DNA of 12,631 nucleotides from a bacterium (GTDB taxonomy: Bacteria; UBA9089; JASEIO01): NCBI GenBank assembly GCA_030017475.1, contig JASEIO010000044.1, forward strand, positions 1 through 12,631, given 5' to 3'. This document shows, piece after piece, positions 1-7,247 of the stretch. Position 1 is the stretch's first letter; each line of letters starts with the position of its first letter. The notes under the pieces are model-generated. The model saw only the letters and a program-made list of their open reading frames with translations. It searched no databases and was not told the origin of the DNA. The position numbers and the translations under genes were made by a program.

Positions 1-1
1 T

Positions 2-1036
2 TATGAGATTATTAAGGAAGAGTTGCTTGAAATAAAAGACAAATATGGTGATGACCGAAAGACACAGATTATTGAAAGGGCAGAAGAACTGACCATAGAA
101 GATTTGATTAAAGATGAGGATATGGTAATAATTGTCTCTCATACTGACTATATAAAAAGGTTACCTATAACTTTATATCGAAAGCAGAGGAGAGGGGGAA
201 GGGGAGTAATAGGTATGGATGTAAAAGATGAGGATTTTGTAAAAGGTCTGTTTATCGGCTCTACTCATGATTATATCCTTTTCTTTTCAAATATTGGTAA
301 GGTTCACTGGTTACGTGTATTTGAAATTCCTGAAGGGGGAAGACTATCAAGAGGTCGGCCTTTAGTGAATTTACTCTCTCTTTCTTCCGGGGAAACAATC
401 GCTGCAGCCATCCCTATAAAAGAGTTCCAAAAGGAAGGATATTTAATAATGGCTACAAAGAAGGGATTGATTAAGAAGACCACGATTTCTGCATATAGTC
501 GTCCAAGAAAGGGTGGAATTGTTGGGATAAATTTAGTAGAGGGTGATGAATTGATTTCGGTAGGGAAAACCGAAGGAGCGGATAATATCATTTTGGCCAC
601 ACGAAAGGGAAAGGCAATTAGGTTTTCGGAGACGGATGTGAGGGAAATGGGAAGGGCTGCAAGTGGAGTAAGAGGAATAAGTTTAACAGGGGATGATCAA
701 GTGGTAGGGATGGAGATTGACAATGGTCCTCTTTCTCTTCTTACTATAACAGAAAGAGGCTATGGGAAAAGGACTGATTTTGAAAAGTACAAGATTCAGA
801 AAAGGGGAGGAAAGGGAATAATCAATATAAAAATAATCCAAAGAAATGGAGAGGTGGTTGGTATAAAGAAGGTAGGAGACAAAGATGAATTGATGATGAT
901 AACATCCAAGGGGATTATTATTAGGTATGGAGTACAGGACCTACCTAAGGTTGGAAGAGCCACTCAAGGGGTAAAATTAATCAACTTAGAGGAAGGGGAT
1001 AAAGTAGTAAATGCAGCAAGAATATCCCACTTATAG
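2..1036 (+). CDS. gyrA: DNA gyrase subunit A, C-terminal part (5' end cut by window)
   Basis: Subunit A of DNA gyrase, the ATP-dependent type II topoisomerase that introduces negative supercoils. Only the last 344 codons are here: the frame is open from base 2, with residues YEIIKEELLEIKDKYGDDR marking the end of the coiled-coil/breakage-reunion part. The catalytic tyrosine region lies outside the window. The rest is the six-bladed beta-pinwheel that wraps DNA. The GyrA box QRRGGRG is intact at 185-205, which separates GyrA from ParC. Degenerate blade motifs follow (SRPRKGG, GRAASGVRGI, KRGGKGI, GRATQGVKLI). The protein ends shortly after the last blade with VNAARISHL, so it lacks the acidic tail of Escherichia coli GyrA. 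A TTG at 23 is not a real start because homologous sequence continues upstream of it. The call is firm. Confidence 0.96.
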   Translation, partial: YEIIKEELLEIKDKYGDDRKTQIIERAEELTIEDLIKDEDMVIIVSHTDYIKRLPITLYRKQRRGGRGVIGMDVKDEDFVKGLFIGSTHDYILFFSNIGKVHWLRVFEIPEGGRLSRGRPLVNLLSLSSGETIAAAIPIKEFQKEGYLIMATKKGLIKKTTISAYSRPRKGGIVGINLVEGDELISVGKTEGADNIILATRKGKAIRFSETDVREMGRAASGVRGISLTGDDQVVGMEIDNGPLSLLTITERGYGKRTDFEKYKIQKRGGKGIINIKIIQRNGEVVGIKKVGDKDELMMITSKGIIIRYGVQDLPKVGRATQGVKLINLEEGDKVVNAARISHL

Positions 1037-1067
1037 TTCGTAATTGCTAATAAAATTTGGGGGAAAT

Positions 1068-1087
1068 CACAGACGAACACAGATAAA
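1068..1087 (+). repeat. Two tandem copies of a decamer, CACAGAYRAA
   Basis: Copies are CACAGACGAA (1068-1077) and CACAGATAAA (1078-1087). They lie in the 110-base gap between gyrA and the cyclase fusion, where I see no good promoter and no terminator. Read on the other strand the unit gives an ATCTGTGTTCRTCTGTG-like string, which resembles short dispersed repeats I recall from other bacterial genomes; that link is from memory only. Two copies could be chance. Confidence 0.4.
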
Positions 1088-1146
1088 AGGAACAAGGTGA
1101 TGGTTTAGGGAGGGAGTCCATTTAAGGTTTAGAGGGGTAAAGTTAA

Positions 1147-4100
1147 ATGGAAATGGATGAGAGATTGATAAGGCTTGCCTATACCGATGATTTAACCGGA
1201 CTTTTTAATCGGAGATACCTCTATCAGATCTTACCAAAAGAGATTAAGGTTTCTGAAAATCTGGTTCTTCTAATGGTAGATATCGATAAATTTAAAAATT
1301 TTAACGATAGATACGGGCATTTAACCGGCGATCATATCCTACGCCAGGTTTCAATGGTATTAAAAGAGGATAGGAGAAAAGAGGATGTAGTAATTAGATA
1401 CGCAGGAGATGAATTTATCGTTATTCTACCGCATACCCAGGAAGAAGGGGGATTTGCTGTGGCCGAAAGAATTAGAAAAAAGGTAGAAGATTCTGTATTC
1501 TGTGTTCAAGAAGAAGGCCCCGCTCTTTTTACTACCTTAAGCATTGGTCTTGCTACCTATCCCAAGGATGCAAGTAGTGTAGAGGAACTGATTAACCAAG
1601 CAGATAAGGCATTGTATTATTCTAAGGAGAAAGGAAGAAACAGAACCTCTAAGATCTCTGATATTAAAGAAGAGGTGATTGATAAAAGTAAAATCTTGGA
1701 TGCCTTTCCTTGTAAAAAATTGGTCAATAGGAAAGAGGAGATCTTAAGTTTTCAAGAGTCTTTAGATTTAAAGCAGGGGGTTATTTTATTAAAGGGTGAT
1801 GCTGGGGTTGGAAAGACTCGTCTCTTAGAAGAATTCAAACGTATTGCTCAAAAAAAGGGATTTATAGTACTTCATGGAATGTGTTATGAGGAATATACAG
1901 AAAGCCCTTATCGGCCCCTCCAGACTATCTTAGAAAGGTATTTTAAAATTTTAGGAGAGATTTCTACCTTAAGATTCCTTAAGGGTTTAAAAAGGAGCGA
2001 TCTAAATGGATTAATTAAACTTATCCCTTCTCTTGGTAAAATGTTTCATTATGAAAACCTGCCTGATGAAAGGGTTCAGGTTTTTAGATGTATATCTTCG
2101 GTCTTAAACAATTTATCTAAAGAAACACCACTCGTTTTATTATTTGATGATTTTCATTGGGTAGATTCTGGGACGATTCAAGTTATTTCAGAGATAACTA
2201 AAAAAGAGACAAGGATCTTAGTGATAGGGGCATTTAGGTATGAAGAGGCAAGGGATTCCTTAAAAGGATTTAGAAGAGAAATAGAAAGGAAAAGACTCTT
2301 TTTGGAATTGGAGCTAAAACCATTTTCCTTGCTTGATGTTTCAGAAATGATTCAGGCTATTTTTCAGGGATTAAAAAGGGATCCGGAATTTGACCAATTA
2401 ATTTATCGTGTCACCGAAGGGAACCCTCTTTTTATAGAGGAGGTTTTAAAATCATTAGTTGAAGAGAATTTTATTTATTATAAAGATGGAATGTGGCATA
2501 GGAAAGAGATCTATCAGGAAAATATTCCTTCCTCATTGAGAGAGGTCATATACCGTAGATTTACCACTTTAGATGAAGAGACGAAAGACATTTTAAATAA
2601 GGCATCTGTAATTGGGAAAAGCTTTAATCTTATGACCTTACAAAAATTGGGGGATATAAATGAAGGATATTTAAGGGAGATTATTGATAGGGCATTGGCT
2701 TGCAAGTTAATTAAACAAGAGACAGACACGGAATTTGGTTTTGTCTCAGAGATCATTCAGGAATCTCTATATCAAAGGGCAGCGAATAAAAAGGATTTTC
2801 ACCTCCGGATAGGTGAGATTGAAGAAAAAGGAGGAGATATAGAAGAGATAGCTGCAAAATTGGCATATCATTTTCAAAAAGGTGGAGATATAGAAAAGGC
2901 AACCCTTTATGCAGTTAAGGCTCGGGAAAAGGCAAAAGAACTTTTTGTTTATGAAGAGGCAGCAAAATACCTGGAGAGAATGGAACGTCCCCCAATGGAG
3001 GTAGCAGAACATCCCTTAGATGAAGAATCTTTCCGTTTAATGATAGATGAGGTAAAATTTTTAACCATTGCTATAACCAACGTAAGGATGTACCCTAAAG
3101 GATCAGAGATTATAAAAGGTTCTCTCGAAAAGGCATATAAAAATTTGGCTGCGGTTTTAGAAAGGAATGAGGCAGTGACCTTAAGTGATGTTGAGGGAAG
3201 ATTGTTGATTAATGGGGAAGAATTGGGAAAGGAATTTTCCCTCTCTCAAAATCGCCTACTTTCTTTTATGAGAGACCTTGGATTATCAAGTATTACCATT
3301 TTAAAGGGCTTAGATTTACAGGAATTGAATACCTTTTTAGAGGCCACTTGTAAAAGGAGAGAGGAGTTCTATAAGGTGAAACTTTCCCATATAGGTTTTA
3401 ATTTAAGGAAATATGTGACTATGGATGAATTTTCTCAAGCGCTCTCTAAAGTGGATATAAAAAGGGTTTTGAAAGAATATGAACGGAGAGAAGAAGAATA
3501 TGAACGGAAAGAAGAGGAAGAAGGAGAAGAAAAGGGATTTCGCTTTAAAGAAGCAGGTGAGGTTTTTAGAAAAAAGGCTGAGCATATAAAAAGGGAGATA
3601 GGGGAATTCTCAAAACACATATTCCAAGAGAATCCTGAAGAGGCATTAAGAGAGATAGAGAAAAGGGTATCTACTGTAAATGGAGAGAAAAGGGAGGATA
3701 CCCTGGACCTCATTTCAGAAGAGATTTCAAGTCTTCCATCAGCGGTATTGACTCATCTTTTAACTCAAGAATCCTCAAGGCGCTTAGGGATAAAGGATAG
3801 AATAATCTCTCGCTTACCCTTTACGAAAACAATGGAGTTACTTGATCAGGCAATTAAAGAGTATAAAGAGAAAGGAAGTGAAGACCTTGAAGAGATTCTT
3901 TCTTATTTCTTGCGGCAAGAAAAAGAGAACTTCTCTCCCGAGGTTTATCAAAAATTGTATAAGGCTGGAATACTTAAAAAAATCCTTTCCAAGATAGATA
4001 AACCCAAAAAAGAGAAAAAAGAGGAGGAGTTAATTAGAAAGGCAAAGGAGTTTTTGGGTTTAGAGGTTATTCCCATGCGTCTCTTTGATGAAATCCCTGT

Positions 4101-5244
4101 GACCGCAACTGAACTTTTAGCCTTCGGAGAGGATGGATTGGTAGAGGATATAATCCTAAGATTGATCTCAGATTTAGAGAAAGACAAAACAAAATTTAAG
4201 GACGCATTTGCCTTAAAAAGGATCTTTTCCAGTTTAAAACACTTAGGAAAGGAAGATATTTCACGTAAATTGATGGGTCAATTAATTTCTCACTTCAGGA
4301 AGGAAAAAGATACTCAGGTATTTTTGGAATTGGCGGGTATCTTAGAGGAGATGGCTAAAGGTCTCCTGAAAGATAAGGTATATGAAGAGGGAAAAAGGAT
4401 AATCGATTTGTTTGGAAGAGAGTATGATCAAGAAAAGAATGATTATTTGAGGGGTGCCTTGGAAAGGATACGGGAGGAGAACCTATCTGAATTGATAATG
4501 GATTTTATAAAAGGGCACTCCTTGCAAGATGTATCAGAAATCCTAATTACAATAAGGGCTGATTTACCCTTGATTGATGTGATTAAAAGGGAAGATGATT
4601 TAGAGATAAGGAAGGCAGCATCCAGTTGTTTAAATAAAATGGGTAAAGAGGCCATCTTAAGATTAGGGAATGAATTGATGTGTGACTTGCCAGCTGAAAA
4701 CTTAGTTAGAATGCTTGAAGTGATCCCGGAGATTGAAGATCCGGATATATTCGAAAAGGCATCCCGTTTATTAACCAATCCAGATTTTAAGGTGAAGAAA
4801 AAGACACTTGAAGTTTTGTGTAAGAGAGGGGATAGGTTTGCACTTGAATTAATCCTCCAGGCCTTAAATGATGAAGAGATTTACCTTAGAAGATATGCCC
4901 TAAATATATTAGGAGAGATGAAAAAAGAGATAAAGATCTTAGCCTTGGAGGCATTAATTGACCTATTAGATAGAGAGGAGGATGTGTCTCAAAAAAGAGA
5001 GATATGTAATCTATTAGGAGATATAGGTGATACCAGGGCGCTTTCCCCATTAAATAGTGTAATTAAGGAATCAAGCCTTTTTTTGTTTCGAAGGGAGATC
5101 GATAGAGGATTAGTAATTGCCGCAATAAAATCCATAGGGAAGATTGGTGGAGAAGAAGCAAAAAGGATATTAGAAGAAGTGGCTATGGATAAAAGGAGAG
5201 AGGTCAGGACGATGGCTGAGATAACTTTAAGAAGATTAGGGTAA
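1147..5244 (+). CDS. Diguanylate cyclase (GGDEF) fused to STAND-type ATPase and HEAT-like repeats
   Basis: Predicted cytoplasmic c-di-GMP synthase under control of an NTPase. Residues 8-165 form a GGDEF domain with DDLTGLFNRR, the Mg-binding MVDIDKFKNFND, and GHLTGD with the Asp that selects guanine. The active-site loop is RYAGDEF (AGDEF at 86-90), with an RxxD inhibitory site (RKED, 77-80) exactly five residues before it. Residues about 190-460 are an AAA_16/MalT-like ATPase: Walker A GDAGVGKT (217-224), Walker B LVLLFDDFHWVD (329-340), and EGNPLFIEEVL (424-434). Residues 560-612 are TPR-like helices. Residues 630-760 (MYPKGSEIIKG, VEGRLLINGEEL) resemble a module found before HEAT repeats in large bacterial proteins. 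A charged coiled-coil stretch lies at 775-820 and HEAT-like helix pairs at about 1130-1365. The start is fixed by an in-frame TAA just before the ATG; GAGGGG (1132-1137) is the ribosome site. No membrane segment or signal peptide is seen. The domain calls are strong; the regulation is inferred. Confidence 0.88.
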   Translation: MEMDERLIRLAYTDDLTGLFNRRYLYQILPKEIKVSENLVLLMVDIDKFKNFNDRYGHLTGDHILRQVSMVLKEDRRKEDVVIRYAGDEFIVILPHTQEEGGFAVAERIRKKVEDSVFCVQEEGPALFTTLSIGLATYPKDASSVEELINQADKALYYSKEKGRNRTSKISDIKEEVIDKSKILDAFPCKKLVNRKEEILSFQESLDLKQGVILLKGDAGVGKTRLLEEFKRIAQKKGFIVLHGMCYEEYTESPYRPLQTILERYFKILGEISTLRFLKGLKRSDLNGLIKLIPSLGKMFHYENLPDERVQVFRCISSVLNNLSKETPLVLLFDDFHWVDSGTIQVISEITKKETRILVIGAFRYEEARDSLKGFRREIERKRLFLELELKPFSLLDVSEMIQAIFQGLKRDPEFDQLIYRVTEGNPLFIEEVLKSLVEENFIYYKDGMWHRKEIYQENIPSSLREVIYRRFTTLDEETKDILNKASVIGKSFNLMTLQKLGDINEGYLREIIDRALACKLIKQETDTEFGFVSEIIQESLYQRAANKKDFHLRIGEIEEKGGDIEEIAAKLAYHFQKGGDIEKATLYAVKAREKAKELFVYEEAAKYLERMERPPMEVAEHPLDEESFRLMIDEVKFLTIAITNVRMYPKGSEIIKGSLEKAYKNLAAVLERNEAVTLSDVEGRLLINGEELGKEFSLSQNRLLSFMRDLGLSSITILKGLDLQELNTFLEATCKRREEFYKVKLSHIGFNLRKYVTMDEFSQALSKVDIKRVLKEYERREEEYERKEEEEGEEKGFRFKEAGEVFRKKAEHIKREIGEFSKHIFQENPEEALREIEKRVSTVNGEKREDTLDLISEEISSLPSAVLTHLLTQESSRRLGIKDRIISRLPFTKTMELLDQAIKEYKEKGSEDLEEILSYFLRQEKENFSPEVYQKLYKAGILKKILSKIDKPKKEKKEEELIRKAKEFLGLEVIPMRLFDEIPVTATELLAFGEDGLVEDIILRLISDLEKDKTKFKDAFALKRIFSSLKHLGKEDISRKLMGQLISHFRKEKDTQVFLELAGILEEMAKGLLKDKVYEEGKRIIDLFGREYDQEKNDYLRGALERIREENLSELIMDFIKGHSLQDVSEILITIRADLPLIDVIKREDDLEIRKAASSCLNKMGKEAILRLGNELMCDLPAENLVRMLEVIPEIEDPDIFEKASRLLTNPDFKVKKKTLEVLCKRGDRFALELILQALNDEEIYLRRYALNILGEMKKEIKILALEALIDLLDREEDVSQKREICNLLGDIGDTRALSPLNSVIKESSLFLFRREIDRGLVIAAIKSIGKIGGEEAKRILEEVAMDKRREVRTMAEITLRRLG
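3475..3516 (+). repeat. Two tandem copies of a 21-bp unit inside the cyclase fusion gene
   Basis: The units at 3475-3495 and 3496-3516 differ at two bases and encode EYERREE and EYERKEE. Each adds one heptad of a charged helix, so a copy change keeps the frame and only lengthens or shortens the coiled-coil linker between the middle module and the C-terminal repeats. Confidence 0.85.
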
Positions 5245-5248
5245 GAGA

Positions 5249-6082
5249 ATGAGGATTTTAATTACGGGCGTAAAAGGTATGCTTGGGCAGGATTTAAAGC
5301 GAGGATTATCATCTCATGAATTATTTGGGGTTGATATATCGGATTTTGATATTACGGATAGATATTTGACTCAAAAAAGGATTGGGGAGATTAAACCAGA
5401 GATGGTTATTCATACTGCGGCTTATACGGATGTTGATGGATGTGAAAAGGATCCAGATCTTGCCTATAGGGTTAATGCTGTGGGTACTCAAAATGTAGTT
5501 CTTGCTTGTAAGGAGTATCATGTAATTATGGTATATATAAGTACGGATTTTGTTTTTTCGGGAGATAAAAAGGAGCCTTATATTGAATTCGACCACCCAA
5601 ATCCAATAAACGTTTATGGCCAGTCAAAATTGGCTGGAGAGTGGTTTGTACAAAATCTACTTGACCGATTTTTTATCATAAGAACCTCTTGGTTGTTTGG
5701 CAAAAACGGAAGGAATTTTGTAGATACAATCTTAAAGCTGGCAGCCGAAAAGGATTTTTTGGAGGTAGTTAATGATCAAGTAGGATCTCCTACCTATACT
5801 GTTCATTTAGCACAGGAGATAAATCGGCTTATTAAAACTTCGAGCTTTGGTATCTATCACATATCAAACCGCGGATATTGTTCATGGTTTGAGTTTGCCA
5901 AAAGGGTGTTAAAGATTTCAGGTAAAGAAACCCGGGTTTTGCCGATAAAATCTCAGGAATTAAATCTCCCAGCAAAAAGACCTCCATATTCTGTATTAAG
6001 AAATTATTGTTTAGAGCTAACCATTGGAGACGAGATGAAAGAGTGGGATGTGGCATTAGAGGAATATTTAAGTACAAAATAG
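5249..6082 (+). CDS. rmlD: dTDP-4-dehydrorhamnose reductase
   Basis: Last step of dTDP-L-rhamnose synthesis: NAD(P)H-dependent reduction of dTDP-4-dehydro-beta-L-rhamnose, a cytosolic short-chain (extended SDR) enzyme. The 277-residue length is normal. The N-terminal nucleotide-binding motif is ITGVKGMLG (5-13). D61-V-D-G-C-E in the substrate region is typical of RmlD. The catalytic triad is present: YISTDFVFSG with T99, and Y123-GQS-K127. The late conserved motif AKRPPYSVL (242-250) is intact. The ATG lies 4 bases after the stop of the cyclase fusion gene, with AGGG (5238-5241) as ribosome site inside that gene's end, so the two are very likely co-transcribed. rmlA, rmlB and rmlC are not in the window. 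The rhamnose would feed the glycosyltransferases just downstream (inference). The sister activity, a sugar reductase for a related dTDP-sugar, cannot be ruled out from sequence alone. Confidence 0.93.
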   Translation: MRILITGVKGMLGQDLKRGLSSHELFGVDISDFDITDRYLTQKRIGEIKPEMVIHTAAYTDVDGCEKDPDLAYRVNAVGTQNVVLACKEYHVIMVYISTDFVFSGDKKEPYIEFDHPNPINVYGQSKLAGEWFVQNLLDRFFIIRTSWLFGKNGRNFVDTILKLAAEKDFLEVVNDQVGSPTYTVHLAQEINRLIKTSSFGIYHISNRGYCSWFEFAKRVLKISGKETRVLPIKSQELNLPAKRPPYSVLRNYCLELTIGDEMKEWDVALEEYLSTK

Positions 6083-6094
6083 TAATTACTTTTT

Positions 6095-6176
6095 CCCTAT
6101 CCCTTCCTAAGGCAATCTTTATAATATCTATAATATCAACTTCATCATCGGCAATTAATATCCTTTTCTTTCGCAT
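6095..6176 (-). pseudogene. N-terminal remnant of a response-regulator receiver domain
   Basis: Reading leftward from an ATG at 6176-6174, the first 27 or so codons give MRKKRILIADDEVDIIDII, then KIALGRDRE. This is the textbook start of a receiver domain: beta-1 ILIADDE with the acidic pair, then helix 1. After that the frame runs into the antisense of rmlD and no longer resembles a receiver domain; the phospho-accepting Asp, the Thr/Ser and the Lys are all missing. The likeness stops within about 15 bases of the rmlD stop codon, which looks like a rearrangement or deletion breakpoint. No clear ribosome site precedes the ATG. It is not a copy of the N-terminus of the regulator at 10811. Best read as a gene fragment, probably non-functional. 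Confidence 0.65.
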
Positions 6177-6186
6177 GGCAATTATC

Positions 6187-6216
6187 TTGACATTTACCTA
6201 ATTTTCAAAGTATACT
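6187..6216 (+). promoter_or_regulatory. Sigma-70 promoter for the glycosyltransferase pair
   Basis: A perfect -35 box TTGACA (6187-6192), an 18-base spacer and a -10 box TATACT (6211-6216, one mismatch to TATAAT). Expected transcription start is near 6223, giving a leader of roughly 70 bases before the GT2 start codon. The -10 sits in an 8-bp palindrome AGTATACT (6209-6216), so it also reads as TATACT leftward, but no matching -35 exists in that direction. Confidence 0.75.
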
Positions 6217-6296
6217 ATTTTTAGTGAGGGGTAGTTTTTTGTTGAGGAGATACCGATCTTTCGAGGATCCTTTCAGTAACCGTAGAGTGAAATAAG

Positions 6297-7247
6297 ATGT
6301 ATAGGGATAAACGAATTGGAGTAGTGATTCCATGCTTTAATGAAGAGAGACTGATTGAACGTACTATAACTACAATACCTAATTGGGTGGATAGGATGAT
6401 TGTAGTTGACGATGGATCGCATGATAAGTCTGTAGTAAAAATAAAGGAGCTAATGAATGAGTTAAAGGATAGGCTTATTCTCATTGAGCATGGAGAAAAT
6501 AAAGGGGTTGGGTCAGCTATTGTAAGTGGTTATAAAAAGGCATTGGAAGAGGGGCTCGATGTAGTTTGTGTGATGGCAGGAGATTCACAAATGGACCCAG
6601 AAGATCTCACCCATATTATTTCTCCAGTAGTTTCAGGAAAGGCAGATTATGTTAAAGGGAATAGATTATTTACTGGTGAAGCCTGGAAGAGGATTCCTAA
6701 ATACAGATATTTAGGAAATTCTATTCTATCCCTTTTAACAAAGATTGCATCTGGATATTGGCATGTAGCTGATTCCCAATCGGGTTATACTGCTATTACA
6801 CGGGATGTGTTAGATATCTTAGATTTAGATTCCATTTATTCAGGATATGGTTATACAAATGATTTATTGGTCAGATTAAACGTATATAATTTCCGGGTAA
6901 AGGATGTATCGATAAACCCTATTTATAATATCGGGGAGAAATCCAGGATAAATTTGTTAAGGGTCATACCTAGTATCTCCTTTTTATTACTTCGTAGATT
7001 CTTCTGGAGATTGAAAGAGAAATATGTCATTCGTGACTTCCATCCATTGGTCTTCTTCTATCTCATGTCCTTCCTTCTCCTTCCCGCTGGAGTGGTTTTT
7101 GGAGCCTATCTTATTTATCTAAGGCTTCGGCTTGGTGGAATTGCCCTTCCAGGGGTTATCCTCGATGCAGTTCTTTTAATCTCTGGCTTCCAGTCCTTGT
7201 TCTTTGCCTTCTGGTTTGATATGGATTATAATAAGGATCTAAAATGA
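6297..7247 (+). CDS. Family 2 glycosyltransferase, polyprenyl-phosphate glycosyltransferase type, membrane anchored
   Basis: A GT-A fold transferase that probably moves a sugar from a nucleotide donor to a polyprenyl (undecaprenyl) phosphate on the inner face of the cytoplasmic membrane. Visible motifs: VVIPCFNEE (9-17), VVDDGSHDKS (36-45), and GENKGVGSAIVSGYKKAL (67-83), typical of the dolichyl-phosphate mannose synthase-like group. The metal-binding motif is AGDSQMDPEDL (94-104) instead of the usual DADGQ form. YWHVADSQSGYTAI follows at 154-167. Two C-terminal hydrophobic segments (about 249-275 and 283-306) anchor the protein. An in-frame TGA at 6288-6290 excludes an earlier start; the ribosome site before the ATG is weak. 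Its own promoter lies at 6187-6216. The gene overlaps the next glycosyltransferase by 4 bases (ATGA), so translation is probably coupled. The sugar and acceptor cannot be named. Confidence 0.88.
   Translation: MYRDKRIGVVIPCFNEERLIERTITTIPNWVDRMIVVDDGSHDKSVVKIKELMNELKDRLILIEHGENKGVGSAIVSGYKKALEEGLDVVCVMAGDSQMDPEDLTHIISPVVSGKADYVKGNRLFTGEAWKRIPKYRYLGNSILSLLTKIASGYWHVADSQSGYTAITRDVLDILDLDSIYSGYGYTNDLLVRLNVYNFRVKDVSINPIYNIGEKSRINLLRVIPSISFLLLRRFFWRLKEKYVIRDFHPLVFFYLMSFLLLPAGVVFGAYLIYLRLRLGGIALPGVILDAVLLISGFQSLFFAFWFDMDYNKDLK

Noticed and set aside
2514-4778. Several minus-strand open frames of 60-111 codons inside the cyclase fusion gene
   Set aside because: Ser/Phe-rich antisense shadows of a Lys/Glu/Leu-rich gene, without ribosome sites or recognisable motifs.
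6007-6201. 64-codon + strand frame across the rmlD end and the intergenic region
   Set aside because: It overlaps rmlD in another frame and is antisense to the receiver-domain remnant; no ribosome site and no protein likeness.
6209-6237. Leftward promoter for the receiver-domain remnant from the palindromic TATACT
   Set aside because: The -10 reads the same leftward, but nothing close to TTGACA lies 16-18 bases beyond it.
6579-6611. Loss of the usual DADGQ metal motif in the GT2 enzyme as a sign of inactivity
   Set aside because: AGD-x-Q-MDP forms are, as far as I recall, a regular variant in this polyprenyl-phosphate glycosyltransferase group, and all other motifs are intact.
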